Origin: Leucobacter chromiisoli
GTDB lineage: Bacteria; Actinomycetota; Actinomycetes; Actinomycetales; Microbacteriaceae
DNA: 64,000 bases
Direction of reading: 5' to 3'
Assembly: GCF_016522505.1 (NCBI RefSeq)
Contig: NZ_JAEHOH010000013.1
Span: forward strand, 62,001-126,000
Shown here: piece by piece, positions 51,550-59,141 of the stretch
Layout of the letters: every line of letters begins with the position of its first letter
Position numbering within the stretch: the stretch's first letter is position 1
The notes under the pieces: generated by a model
What the model saw: only the letters and a program-made list of their open reading frames with translations
Told to the model about the DNA's origin: nothing
Database searches by the model: none
Position numbers and translations under genes: made by a program

Positions 51550-52767
51550 TCAGCTCACGCCGAGGCGCTCCTGCAGTACGAGGGCGGTGGCGCCGCGCAG
51601 CACGAGATCCTTGCCCTGGGTGCTCGTGCGGAGCACGAGGGCGCTGTGGGAGTCGGGCATCGTGCGGCGACGGAGGATCTCGAGGGTCGCCTCGACGAGC
51701 GTGTCGTCGATCAGCTCCTCGGGGCCGGCCAGCACCACCTCGGCGAGGTTGAGTGCGCCCACGACGGGGGCGAGGGCCACTCCGAGGCGCTGCCCCGCCT
51801 CGCGCAGCACCCGGTCGCGCCCCTCGTCGCCGGCGCCCGCGAGCGCGGCCGTGAGGCTCGGCACCGAGAGCCAGTGCTCGAGCACCTGGTCGCGCGAGTA
51901 GGGGGCCTCGATCCCGAGGTCCGTGCCCACCATGACCTGGCCGATCTCGCCGGCGGCGAAGCGGCTGCCGGTCACCGGGCGTCCGCCGACGATGAGCCCC
52001 GAGCCGACGCCGTGCCCGATCGCGACGAGCATGAGATCGTCGCACGCGTCGCCGTAGCTGTGCTCAGCCAGGGCGGCGGCGTTCGCATCGTTCGACACGA
52101 CGACGGCGAGCCCGGTGCGGTCCTCCAGGATGCGCCGCAGCGGCTCCTCGTTCCAGCCCAGGTTCGGGGCGGTCCGCACCGTTCCTCCCTCGTCCACGAC
52201 GCCGGGCGTGCCGACGCCGAGGCCGAGCAGCGGAACCGTCGAGGCCTCGATGAGGCGCTGCGCGAGCTCGCAGGTGCGCTCGGTCGCGGCGTCGCCGGTC
52301 GCTCCGTCGAGGGGAGCCTCGGCGCGGGCCAGCACCTCTCCCGCGAGGCTCAGCACGGCGCCGCGCAGCAGGCGGTGATCGCTCAGGTCGAGGCTCACGA
52401 CCGCGTGGGCGTCGCGTGCGAGGTCGACGAGGATCGCGGGCTTGCCGGGGCGCTGGGACTCCCGCTGCCCGAGCTCGCGCACCAGGCCCTCGGAGATCAG
52501 CTCGGCGATCAGCTCCGAGACGGTGACCTTCGTCAGCTTCGTGGCGCGGGCGAGATCGGCCCGGCTCAGCGGCCCCGAGAGGTAGAGGGTCTGCAGCAGG
52601 AGCGTGCGATTGTGCTGGCGGGCCGCTCCGAGGGTCGCCTTCCCGTTGAGACGGAGCGAGCGCGACGGGGCGACGGGCTGCCGGAGCCGGTTTGCCTCGG
52701 TGCGGGACTGGGTCGCCTGCGGTGGCGTGGCCGGCGCAGGCTCCGAGCGCGTCGTTGCGTCCTTCAT
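51550..52767 (-). CDS. ROK family repressor without the zinc site
   Basis: A 405-residue NagC/XylR-type repressor: winged HTH (about 50-105, SRADLARATKLTKVTVSELI) and a ROK sugar-binding domain (LGLGVGTPGVVDE, NDANAAALAEHSYG). The usual zinc site is absent: the ExGH histidine is Gln277 (AAGEIGQVMV), and no CxCGxxGC cysteines follow. It sits immediately upstream of the binding-protein operon in the same direction, so probably controls it and itself. Alanine/proline-rich leader of about 45 residues. Confidence 0.88.
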   Translation of the reverse strand: MKDATTRSEPAPATPPQATQSRTEANRLRQPVAPSRSLRLNGKATLGAARQHNRTLLLQTLYLSGPLSRADLARATKLTKVTVSELIAELISEGLVRELGQRESQRPGKPAILVDLARDAHAVVSLDLSDHRLLRGAVLSLAGEVLARAEAPLDGATGDAATERTCELAQRLIEASTVPLLGLGVGTPGVVDEGGTVRTAPNLGWNEEPLRRILEDRTGLAVVVSNDANAAALAEHSYGDACDDLMLVAIGHGVGSGLIVGGRPVTGSRFAAGEIGQVMVGTDLGIEAPYSRDQVLEHWLSVPSLTAALAGAGDEGRDRVLREAGQRLGVALAPVVGALNLAEVVLAGPEELIDDTLVEATLEILRRRTMPDSHSALVLRTSTQGKDLVLRGATALVLQERLGVS

Positions 52768-52772
52768 GCAAG

Positions 52773-52793
52773 TTAGTAAAGCTTACGAACTAA
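52773..52793 (-). promoter_or_regulatory. Probable ROK repressor operator TTAGT-N11-ACTAA
   Basis: Perfect 5-bp inverted arms in a strikingly AT-rich 30-bp patch, 5 bp upstream of the repressor start codon. NagC/Mlc-type repressors bind AT-rich dyads of this size, so autoregulation is likely. Confidence 0.55.
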
Positions 52794-52871
52794 TTAAATG
52801 CAAGCCGGATTTCAGGTCCCGACGCTTCGTGACCGAACCGTGATCGCGCTCCTGGGGCCCTGAGGTGGCAA

Positions 52872-52903
52872 GGTGCTGGGGCGGAGAGGTGCTGCGGCGG
52901 AGA
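52872..52903. repeat. 16-bp tandem duplication
   Basis: GGTGCTGGGGCGGAGA is followed directly by GGTGCTGCGGCGGAGA; one mismatch. Probably slipped-strand duplication in non-coding DNA. Confidence 0.75.
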
Positions 52904-52978
52904 GGCCCTCAAGTTGCCGTCAGCGGTGAATCTGCCTCCAGAGGAACGCGAAGCGGGGTGTCGGCATCGATGGGGGCA

Positions 52979-53026
52979 GATTTTCCGCTGGACGCAGATC
53001 TTCCGCTGGGGCCGATCTTCCGCTGG
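52979..53026. repeat. Three spaced copies of GATCTTCCGCTGG
   Basis: Copies at 52979-52991 (one mismatch), 52997-53009 and 53014-53026, with 18- and 17-bp periods, not multiples of a helical turn. They lie 47 bp after the rarD stop. Role unknown. Confidence 0.7.
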
Positions 53027-53072
53027 GGACGCGATCCGACCGTGCCGAGCCTGGAGTGCGAGGTGGCCGGCG

Positions 53073-53996
53073 TCAGACGGCCGGGCCGCGGCGGGAGCGC
53101 GCGATCTGCACGGCCCCGCCAGCGATGAGCACCAGGACTGCGCACCAGATCGCGCCGTAGGTGAACCACTCGTCGTGGCCGATGCGCTCGCCGTTCAGCA
53201 CCGACGCCACGATCAGCAGCGCGGGCTCGACGTAGCTGAGCAGGCCGAAGAGCGCCATCGGCAGCAGCCACGAGGCGCCGAGGTAGAGCAGCAGCGCGAC
53301 CGCCGAGAGCAGTCCGAACGCCGGGCCGAGCCAGTACAGCGAGGGGTTCTGCTGCAGGGACGAGCCGCTCGTCAGCTCGATCGTCAGGAACACGACCGCC
53401 ACCGGCGCCATGGCCGCGAACTCCCAGAACATCCCGCCGAGGTGCCCCGTGCCCATGGACCGGCGCAGCACGAAGTAGACGGGGTAGCCGAGCGCGACGA
53501 GCAGGGTCTCCCACGAGACGCCGCCGACGCGAATCGCTTCGAAGCCGACGCCCACGGCGGCGATGCCGCACGCCGCCCACTGCCACCAGGTCATCTTGTC
53601 CTTGTAGAGGAACCGGCCGATGACCACCAGCACCAGGGGCAGGAGGAAGTAGCCCAGCGCCACCTGGAGCCCCCGACCGTGCAGCGGGGCCCAGCCGAAC
53701 AGCCACAGCTGCACGGCGACGAGGAAGCCGCAGACGGCGACTCCGAGTGCCAGCAGGGGACGTCGTCGGACCTTGGCGATGACGTCGACGACCAGCGACC
53801 ACTGGCGGATGACGACGAGCACGAGTGCGACGAAGGGGAGGGTCACGATGTTGCGCAGCGCCCACAGCGGCTCGGAGGGGAGAGGGGTCAGCATCGGCGT
53901 GACGAAGTAGATGCCGGCGAAGAAGACGGAGGCCCCGACCGAGGCGAGAACTCCGCGGCTCGCGAAGGAGGCTCCGTGAGACGAGGACTGCGGCAT
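53073..53996 (-). CDS. rarD: RarD-like EamA family transporter
   Basis: A 307-residue membrane protein of about ten helices, in two EamA repeats. Family landmarks: IYFVTPMLTPLPSEPLWALRNI, LGYFLLPLVLVVIGRFLYKDKMTWWQW and GYPVYFVLRR. RarD proteins are drug/metabolite transporter relatives of unknown substrate. The ATG at 53996 has GGGAGT 3 nt upstream. Confidence 0.9.
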   Translation of the reverse strand: MPQSSSHGASFASRGVLASVGASVFFAGIYFVTPMLTPLPSEPLWALRNIVTLPFVALVLVVIRQWSLVVDVIAKVRRRPLLALGVAVCGFLVAVQLWLFGWAPLHGRGLQVALGYFLLPLVLVVIGRFLYKDKMTWWQWAACGIAAVGVGFEAIRVGGVSWETLLVALGYPVYFVLRRSMGTGHLGGMFWEFAAMAPVAVVFLTIELTSGSSLQQNPSLYWLGPAFGLLSAVALLLYLGASWLLPMALFGLLSYVEPALLIVASVLNGERIGHDEWFTYGAIWCAVLVLIAGGAVQIARSRRGPAV

Positions 53997-54053
53997 GGGA
54001 CTCCCGGCGGCTGGTGGGGCGGATGGGGTGCTCGCGAAGGAGCGAAGGAGGGA

Positions 54054-54081
54054 GGAGCGAGGAGCGAGGAGCGAGGAGCGA
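54054..54081. repeat. Four tandem GGAGCGA units
   Basis: Four perfect 7-bp copies flanked by decayed ones (AGCGAAGGAG before, GGAGAGG after). A likely replication-slippage microsatellite. Confidence 0.8.
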
Positions 54082-54211
54082 GGAGAGGGCGGCGATGCGC
54101 GAGCATGCGGCCCTCGACGAAGCCCCGCCGGAGGCCCGCAGACGGAATCGGGGGCCCCCCCGCGGGCGGGGGGGCGCCCCGGCAAGCCGGCCCCACAGCA
54201 GGGCGGTGGGG

Positions 54212-54281
54212 CCCCCCCCCCCCCCCCCCCCGCCGCCCCCCCCCCCCCCCCCCCCCCCCCCCGGGGGGGGGGGGCCCCCCC
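54212..54281. repeat. C20, C27, G12 and C7 homopolymer block
   Basis: Runs of 20 C (54212-54231), 27 C (54236-54262), 12 G (54263-54274) and 7 C (54275-54281). Opposing C and G runs can fold on each other. Either an assembly artefact at a hard-to-sequence hairpin or a real hypermutable tract. Confidence 0.8.
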
Positions 54282-54298
54282 GACGCGGATCGCGGACC

Positions 54299-54754
54299 CT
54301 ACTGCAGGTCGATGGCGCCGATGACCTCGCCGTACGGCGTCTCGCCGACCGGGGTGAAGCCGATGTGCAGGAAGAACCGCTCGGGGCCGTCCTCGCCGCG
54401 CTCCCAGAGCACCGTGAGGCGGTCGACGCCGCGGCGCCGGGCCTCCTCGATGAGCGCGTTCACCGCGAACGTTCCGACGCCCATGCCCTGGGCCTCGGCG
54501 TCGACGTTGATGCGCCACAGCGCCGCGCGGAACTCCTCCTGCGGGGCGTCGGGGTCGAAGTTGCCGTGGATGAACCCGACCACGCGGTCGTCCTTCAGCA
54601 CCACGCGCTGCCACGCGGAGTGGGCCGGGGTCACGGCCGCTGCGGCAGCGTACGAGACGGGGGTGATGAACTGCTCTTGGCCGGGCTTGAGGCCGAGCTG
54701 ATTCACGGCGACGATCGTCGCGGCGGACAGCTCTTCAAGTCGGAGTTCGCTCAT
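54299..54754 (-). CDS. GNAT family N-acetyltransferase
   Basis: A 151-residue acetyl-CoA-dependent acetyltransferase. The core motif LWRINVDAEAQGMGVGTFAVNALIEEA holds the pyrophosphate loop, and GPERFFLHIGFTPVG is the C-terminal strand. Diamine/spermidine acetyltransferases look similar, but the substrate is unknown. The stop abuts the homopolymer block. Confidence 0.88.
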   Translation of the reverse strand: MSELRLEELSAATIVAVNQLGLKPGQEQFITPVSYAAAAAVTPAHSAWQRVVLKDDRVVGFIHGNFDPDAPQEEFRAALWRINVDAEAQGMGVGTFAVNALIEEARRRGVDRLTVLWERGEDGPERFFLHIGFTPVGETPYGEVIGAIDLQ

Positions 54755-54807
54755 GTACTTAGGCTAGCGGCTGCCGGGGGAATCGCAAGCCCGCGGATAC
54801 CCTCCGC

Positions 54808-55524
54808 TCACCGTTCGTGACGGGGATCCGGGCGCTCTCCGCTCCGCGCGCGGAACCGGAACCGGTCGCCGCGGAAGACGGAGGTCGTCCACTCGACGGC
54901 GCGGCCGGACGCCTCCCATGCGGTGCGGTGCACGACGAGCAGCGGTGAGCCGATCTCGACTCCGAGCACCGTGGCTTGAGCCGGGGTCGCGAGCGCGGTG
55001 GCGATCTCGTCCTCGGCGCCGCTGATGCGCACGCCGTACCCCTCGTCCAGGGTCTCGTAGAGGGAGCCGCGCCGTTCGAGCTCGGCCGCCAGGCCGGGCA
55101 GCTCGTCGGGGAGGAAGGCGATCTCGTGTGCGAGCGGCTCGCCCGCGTGGTGTCGGACGCGCTCGATCCGATGCACGGCTGAGCCGGGGGAGACGCCCAG
55201 GGCGGCCGCGACCTCCCGCTCGGCCGGTACCCGCTCGATCCCGAGCGTCGGCCCCTCCACCGTCAGCCCCTGCAGATCGTCGCTGAAGGAGGTGAGCTGG
55301 CGCACGTGCAGGACCGGCGGCTCCGCCACGAACGTGCCGCTGCCCTGCGTTCTGCGGAGCCTTCCCTCCGCCACCAGCTCGCCGATGGCCTGACGGATCG
55401 TGGTGCGGGAGGTGCCGAAGCGCTCCGCCAGCTCCCGTTCCGTCGGGAGCGCCGACCCCGCCGGCGCCTCGGAGATGAGCTCGAGGATGCGCAGCTTCTG
55501 CGTGTAGTACTTCGGGATCCGCAC
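54808..55524 (-). CDS. GntR/HutC-family regulator, DasR/NagR type
   Basis: A 238-residue repressor: a GntR winged HTH (LPTERELAERFGTSRTTIRQAI, then GRLRRTQGSGTFVAEP) and a UTRA effector domain (VHRIERVRHHAGEPLAHEIAFLP). It is divergent from nagB-nagA with two dre-like sites between, the layout of DasR/NagR, which respond to glucosamine-6-phosphate or GlcNAc-6-phosphate. GTG 55524 is preceded by GGGGAGG, and RIPKYYTQK opens the domain. Confidence 0.88.
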   Translation of the reverse strand: MRIPKYYTQKLRILELISEAPAGSALPTERELAERFGTSRTTIRQAIGELVAEGRLRRTQGSGTFVAEPPVLHVRQLTSFSDDLQGLTVEGPTLGIERVPAEREVAAALGVSPGSAVHRIERVRHHAGEPLAHEIAFLPDELPGLAAELERRGSLYETLDEGYGVRISGAEDEIATALATPAQATVLGVEIGSPLLVVHRTAWEASGRAVEWTTSVFRGDRFRFRARSGERPDPRHER

Positions 55525-55557
55525 GCGCCTCCCCTCCCGTGCCGGCTTGACAGGCAA

Positions 55558-55573
55558 ATTGGTCCATGCCAAT
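55558..55573. promoter_or_regulatory. dre-like operator 1
   Basis: ATTGGTCCATGCCAAT has perfect ATTGG/CCAAT arms around 6 bp. It resembles the DasR/NagR responsive element (AYTGGTCTAGACCART), and sits in the divergent gntR-nagB gap. Confidence 0.7.
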
Positions 55574-55586
55574 CTAGCAGCCAGAT

Positions 55587-55603
55587 ATTGGTCTAGTCCT
55601 AAT
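55587..55603. promoter_or_regulatory. dre-like operator 2
   Basis: ATTGGTCTAGTCCTAAT agrees with the dre consensus at about 13 of 16 positions and lies 29 bp from the first site. Two sites suggest cooperative or divergent control. Confidence 0.65.
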
Positions 55604-55644
55604 GCGCGGCGCGGGATCGAGGGTCCGCCCGGTGAGGAGTCCCC

Positions 55645-56526
55645 GTGAAGATCGTCATCGTCCCCGACGCGGAGGCCGTCGGGCGCTACGCGGCGGAGCG
55701 CATCGCCGCGACCATCCGCTCGGCGGCCGGCCGTCCGGCGCCCTCGGCAGTGTCGGGAGCGTCGGGAGCGTCGACGGCGGACCGTTCGGCGGCCTCGGGA
55801 GGGCGGGAGGCGACCGGCGCGGTGCTCGGCGTCGCCACCGGATCCTCGCCGCTCGGCACCTACGCCGAGCTCGCGCGCCGCGTGCGGGCGGGGGAGATCG
55901 ACACCGCCGGCGTCAGCGCATTCGCCCTCGACGAGTACCTCGGCCTCGACCCCACGCACCCCGAGAGCTACCACTCGGTCATCCGCCGATCGGTCACCGA
56001 GCCGCTCGGCCTCGACCCGCGGCGCGTGCACGTCCCCGACGGCGCGGCCGCCGACATTCGTGCCGCGTGCCTCGACTACGAGCGCCGCATCCGCGAGGCC
56101 GGGGGCATCGACCTCCAGCTGCTCGGCATCGGCGCCAACGGTCACATCGGCTTCAACGAGCCCACCTCCTCGTTCGCATCCCGCACCCGCCTCAAGACGC
56201 TCGCCCCGAGGACCCGCATCGACAACGCCCGCTTCTTCGGCTCGCTCGACGAGGTGCCGCTGCACTGCGTGACGCAGGGGCTCGGCACGATCCTCGAGGC
56301 GAGGCAGCTGCTGCTGGTCGCGCACGGCGAGGCGAAGGCTGACGCGGTGGCGCGCATGGTGGAGGGGCCGCTCGCGGCGGTGTGTCCGGCGAGCGCCCTC
56401 CAGCTCCACCCTGACGCGACCGTCGTCATCGACCGCGCCGCCTCCTCGCTGCTGCGGCTCACCGACTACTACGAGCACGTGCAGCGCAACCTGCCCGAGC
56501 ATGCCGGAACGGGCGCCGCGCCATGA
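55645..56526 (+). CDS. nagB: Glucosamine-6-phosphate deaminase
   Basis: A 293-residue NagB, converting glucosamine-6-phosphate to fructose-6-phosphate and ammonia. Catalytic features: Asp96 in FALDEYLGLD, and GIGANGHIGFNEP with His167 and Glu172. A Ser/Ala/Gly-rich insert at about 30-57 lengthens it by some 27 residues over the usual 266. The start is GTG 55645, with GAGGAG 6 nt upstream. It overlaps nagA by 4 bp. Confidence 0.95.
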   Translation: MKIVIVPDAEAVGRYAAERIAATIRSAAGRPAPSAVSGASGASTADRSAASGGREATGAVLGVATGSSPLGTYAELARRVRAGEIDTAGVSAFALDEYLGLDPTHPESYHSVIRRSVTEPLGLDPRRVHVPDGAAADIRAACLDYERRIREAGGIDLQLLGIGANGHIGFNEPTSSFASRTRLKTLAPRTRIDNARFFGSLDEVPLHCVTQGLGTILEARQLLLVAHGEAKADAVARMVEGPLAAVCPASALQLHPDATVVIDRAASSLLRLTDYYEHVQRNLPEHAGTGAAP

Positions 56527-57782
56527 GCGGCCCCGCCGCGACGGTGCTCGCCGCCTCCCGCGTCGTCACCTCCGGCGCCGTGCACGCGCCCGGCTGGGTG
56601 GCGATCGAGGGCGACACGATCGTCGGCCTCGGAGCCGGGCGGCCGCAGCGGATCGACCGCGACCTCGGCGCGGCGATCCTCGTGCCCGGCTTCGTCGACA
56701 TCCACGTGCACGGCGGAGGGGGCGGCAGCTACGCCGACGGATCCGTCGAGAGCGCCCTGCGCGCCCGCGACGCGCACCGCGCGCACGGCACCACGACGAC
56801 GCTCGCGAGCCTCGTGACCGCGGCCCCGGCCGAGCTGCTCGCCGGCGTGCGGATGCTCGCGGCGCTCGCCGCGGACGGCGAGGTCGGCGGCATCCACCTG
56901 GAGGGGCCGTGGCTCAGCCCGGCCCGCGCCGGAGCCCACGCGCCCGCGCTGCTGCGCGATCCGGATCCCGGCGAGATCGACGCGCTGCTCGCGGCGGGAG
57001 ACGGGGCGATCCGGATGGTCACGATCGCCCCCGAGCTGCGCGGCGGGCTCGACGCCGTCCGCCGCTTCGTCGACGCCGGCGTGACGGTGGCGATCGGCCA
57101 CACCGACGCCGACCACGCCCGCACCCGGGCTGCGATCGACGCCGGGGCGACCGTCGCGACGCACCTCTGCAACGCGATGCGCCCCGTGCACCACCGGGAG
57201 CCGGGGCCGGTGGTGGCGCTGATGCGGGATCAGCGGGTGACCCTCGAGCTCATCTCCGACGGGGTGCACCTGCATCCGGCCCTCGTGGAGGGGGTCGAGG
57301 CGGCCGTGGGGGCGGATCGCGTCGCGCTCGTCACCGATGCGATGGGCGCAGCAGGCTGCGGGGACGGACGGCACCGGCTCGGCGCGCTCGACGTCGAGGT
57401 GCGGGGCGGGATCGCGCGGGTGCTCGGCACCGACACCATCGCCGGCAGCACGGTGACGATGGACGCGGTGTTCCGCCGGAGGGCGCTCCGCGACCCCGCG
57501 GCGGTCGCCGGCGCATGGGGATCGGCCGCTCTCGCCGAGGCCGAGCATGCTCCGCGGGGTGCAGCGGTCGGTCTCGAACGGAATGCCCGGTCTCGGCGGG
57601 ATCTCGACGCGGCGCTGATCGCGGCTGCACGGCAGACCGCGTCGAACCCTGCGAGGGCGATCGGTTGGGAACGCGTCGGCGACATCGCCCCCGGCAGGCG
57701 GGCCGACTTCGCGGTGCTGGATCCCGAGTTGCGCGTCACCGAGGTGATCGTCGGGGGAGCGGCTCCGCTCGGCCGCGACTGA
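56523..57782 (+). CDS. nagA: N-acetylglucosamine-6-phosphate deacetylase
   Basis: A 419-residue amidohydrolase removing acetate from GlcNAc-6-phosphate. Metal and catalytic residues are in place: His61/His63 (DIHVHGG), Glu127 (HLEGPWLSP), His193 (GHTDA), His214 (HLCNAMRP), His249, and Asp272 (VTDAMG). An insert of about 40 residues at 319-360 lies between VTMDAVFRR and the final catalytic-barrel helix (ALIAAARQTASNPARAIG). ATG 56523 overlaps the nagB stop (ATGA). Confidence 0.94.
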   Translation: MSGPAATVLAASRVVTSGAVHAPGWVAIEGDTIVGLGAGRPQRIDRDLGAAILVPGFVDIHVHGGGGGSYADGSVESALRARDAHRAHGTTTTLASLVTAAPAELLAGVRMLAALAADGEVGGIHLEGPWLSPARAGAHAPALLRDPDPGEIDALLAAGDGAIRMVTIAPELRGGLDAVRRFVDAGVTVAIGHTDADHARTRAAIDAGATVATHLCNAMRPVHHREPGPVVALMRDQRVTLELISDGVHLHPALVEGVEAAVGADRVALVTDAMGAAGCGDGRHRLGALDVEVRGGIARVLGTDTIAGSTVTMDAVFRRRALRDPAAVAGAWGSAALAEAEHAPRGAAVGLERNARSRRDLDAALIAAARQTASNPARAIGWERVGDIAPGRRADFAVLDPELRVTEVIVGGAAPLGRD

Positions 57783-57802
57783 CGGCGGGTCTCCCGAACC
57801 GC

Positions 57803-58954
57803 TCAGCGGGCGGCGAGCAGCTCGCGCACGCGGGGGATCACCTCGCGGCCGTAGAGCGCGACGCTCCCCATGAGCTGCTCGTGCGGCATCGTGCCGGTCG
57901 CGTACTTGAGGTCGAAGCGGTCGGCGCCGAGCGTCCGCACCGTTCCGGCGATCCGCTGCGCGACGGTCTCGGGGGAGCCCACGTACAGCGATCCCGAGTC
58001 GGCTTCGCGCTCGAACTCGGCGCGGGTGGTCCTCGGCCAGCCCCGCTCCGCGCCGATGCGGTTGCGGTTCGCCTCGAAGTGCGGCCACAGCTGCTCGCGG
58101 GCCTCGGCGTCGCTGTCGGCGACGTGCCCCGGCGAGTGCACGCCGAGCGGCATCGGGTCCCGCTCGAGCTCCTGCTGCGTGCGCCGGTACAGGTCGACGA
58201 AGGGCAGGAAGCGCTGCGGATCGCCGCCGATGATCGCGAGCATCATGGGGATCCCGAGCTGCACGGTGCGCAGCACGGAGTGCGGGCTGCCGCCCACGCC
58301 GATCCACGCGCGCACACCGCCGGGCTGCTCGGTCTTCGGGTGCACCTCCTGCTCGACCAGGGCGGAGCGGTGCCGCCCCGACCAGGTGACCGGGCCCTCG
58401 GCGCGCAGCCGATTGAAGAGGTCGAGCTTCTCGGAGAAGAGCTCGTCGTAGTCGCTCAGCCGATAGCCGAAGAGCGGGAACGACTCGGTGAACGAGCCGC
58501 GGCCCAGCACCACCTCGGCGCGGCCGCCGCTGACCGCGTCGAGGGTGGCGAAGCGCTCGTAGACGCGCACGGGGTCGTCGCTCGACAGCACCGTCACGCC
58601 GGTGCCGAGCAGCATCCGCCTGGTGCGCCCGGCGATCGCGGCGAGCACGATCTCGGGCGAGCTGATCGCGAAGTCGTCGCGGTGGTGCTCGCCGAGCGTG
58701 AGCGCGTCGACCCCCGCCTCATCGGCGAGCACGGCCTGCTCGACGACGTCGCGCAGCACCTGCGCCGGGTGCACGGGCTCGCCGGCCGGGGTGCGGGTGA
58801 CGTCGCCGAAGCTGTCGAGCCCGAGGATCAGCTGCTCGGGGCCGGCGCCCGCGACGGCTCTGAGGGGCTCGGACCGCGGGGTCGGGTCGCCGGCGGTGCG
58901 ATCTGGCTGGTGGCGCGGATCGGTGCTCGCCCCTCGGGCGTCGGAGTGTGTCAT
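57803..58954 (-). CDS. LLM-class flavin-dependent oxidoreductase
   Basis: A 383-residue luciferase-like protein with a 40-residue variable leader. Signatures: LGLDSFGDVT, ALTLGEHHRDDFAISSPEIVLAAIAGRT, GTGVTVLSSDDPVRVYERFATLDAVSGGR and a late GSPETVAQRI. It belongs to the putative LLM oxidoreductase branch with an N-terminal G-EHH motif. GGAAGGG precedes ATG 58954. Convergent with nagA; no partner reductase is adjacent. Confidence 0.85.
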   Translation of the reverse strand: MTHSDARGASTDPRHQPDRTAGDPTPRSEPLRAVAGAGPEQLILGLDSFGDVTRTPAGEPVHPAQVLRDVVEQAVLADEAGVDALTLGEHHRDDFAISSPEIVLAAIAGRTRRMLLGTGVTVLSSDDPVRVYERFATLDAVSGGRAEVVLGRGSFTESFPLFGYRLSDYDELFSEKLDLFNRLRAEGPVTWSGRHRSALVEQEVHPKTEQPGGVRAWIGVGGSPHSVLRTVQLGIPMMLAIIGGDPQRFLPFVDLYRRTQQELERDPMPLGVHSPGHVADSDAEAREQLWPHFEANRNRIGAERGWPRTTRAEFEREADSGSLYVGSPETVAQRIAGTVRTLGADRFDLKYATGTMPHEQLMGSVALYGREVIPRVRELLAAR

Positions 58955-59141
58955 ACCCTTCCCAACCCGGCTCGGAGGCCCCGTATTCCGCGCCGGCTCC
59001 GGGCGCCTGCGGAGCGGCGGCGAGCGATCCCGGTCCGAGGGCGAGCGCGAGGGGCGGTGCGTAGGATCGAGGAGAGCCCGCCGGCTGTCGGCAGCGCCGC
59101 GCAGATCGAGGCGGAACCGGGGAGAGAAGAGGGGAGAAGCG

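Larger units (their letters stand above)
52768..53072. other. 305-bp gap with operator and short repeats
   Basis: No gene is supported. It carries the ROK-repressor operator, a 16-bp tandem duplication, and three copies of a 13-mer; the rest shows nothing recognisable. Confidence 0.6.
53997..54298. other. 302-bp low-complexity gap
   Basis: No gene. The left part has tandem GGAGCGA units; the right part is made of long C and G homopolymers. It separates rarD from the acetyltransferase gene, both on the minus strand. Confidence 0.7.

Noticed and set aside
52979-53026. CRISPR array or plasmid-type iterons
   Set aside because: Only three 13-mers with 4-5 bp between them; no spacers, Cas genes or replication protein.
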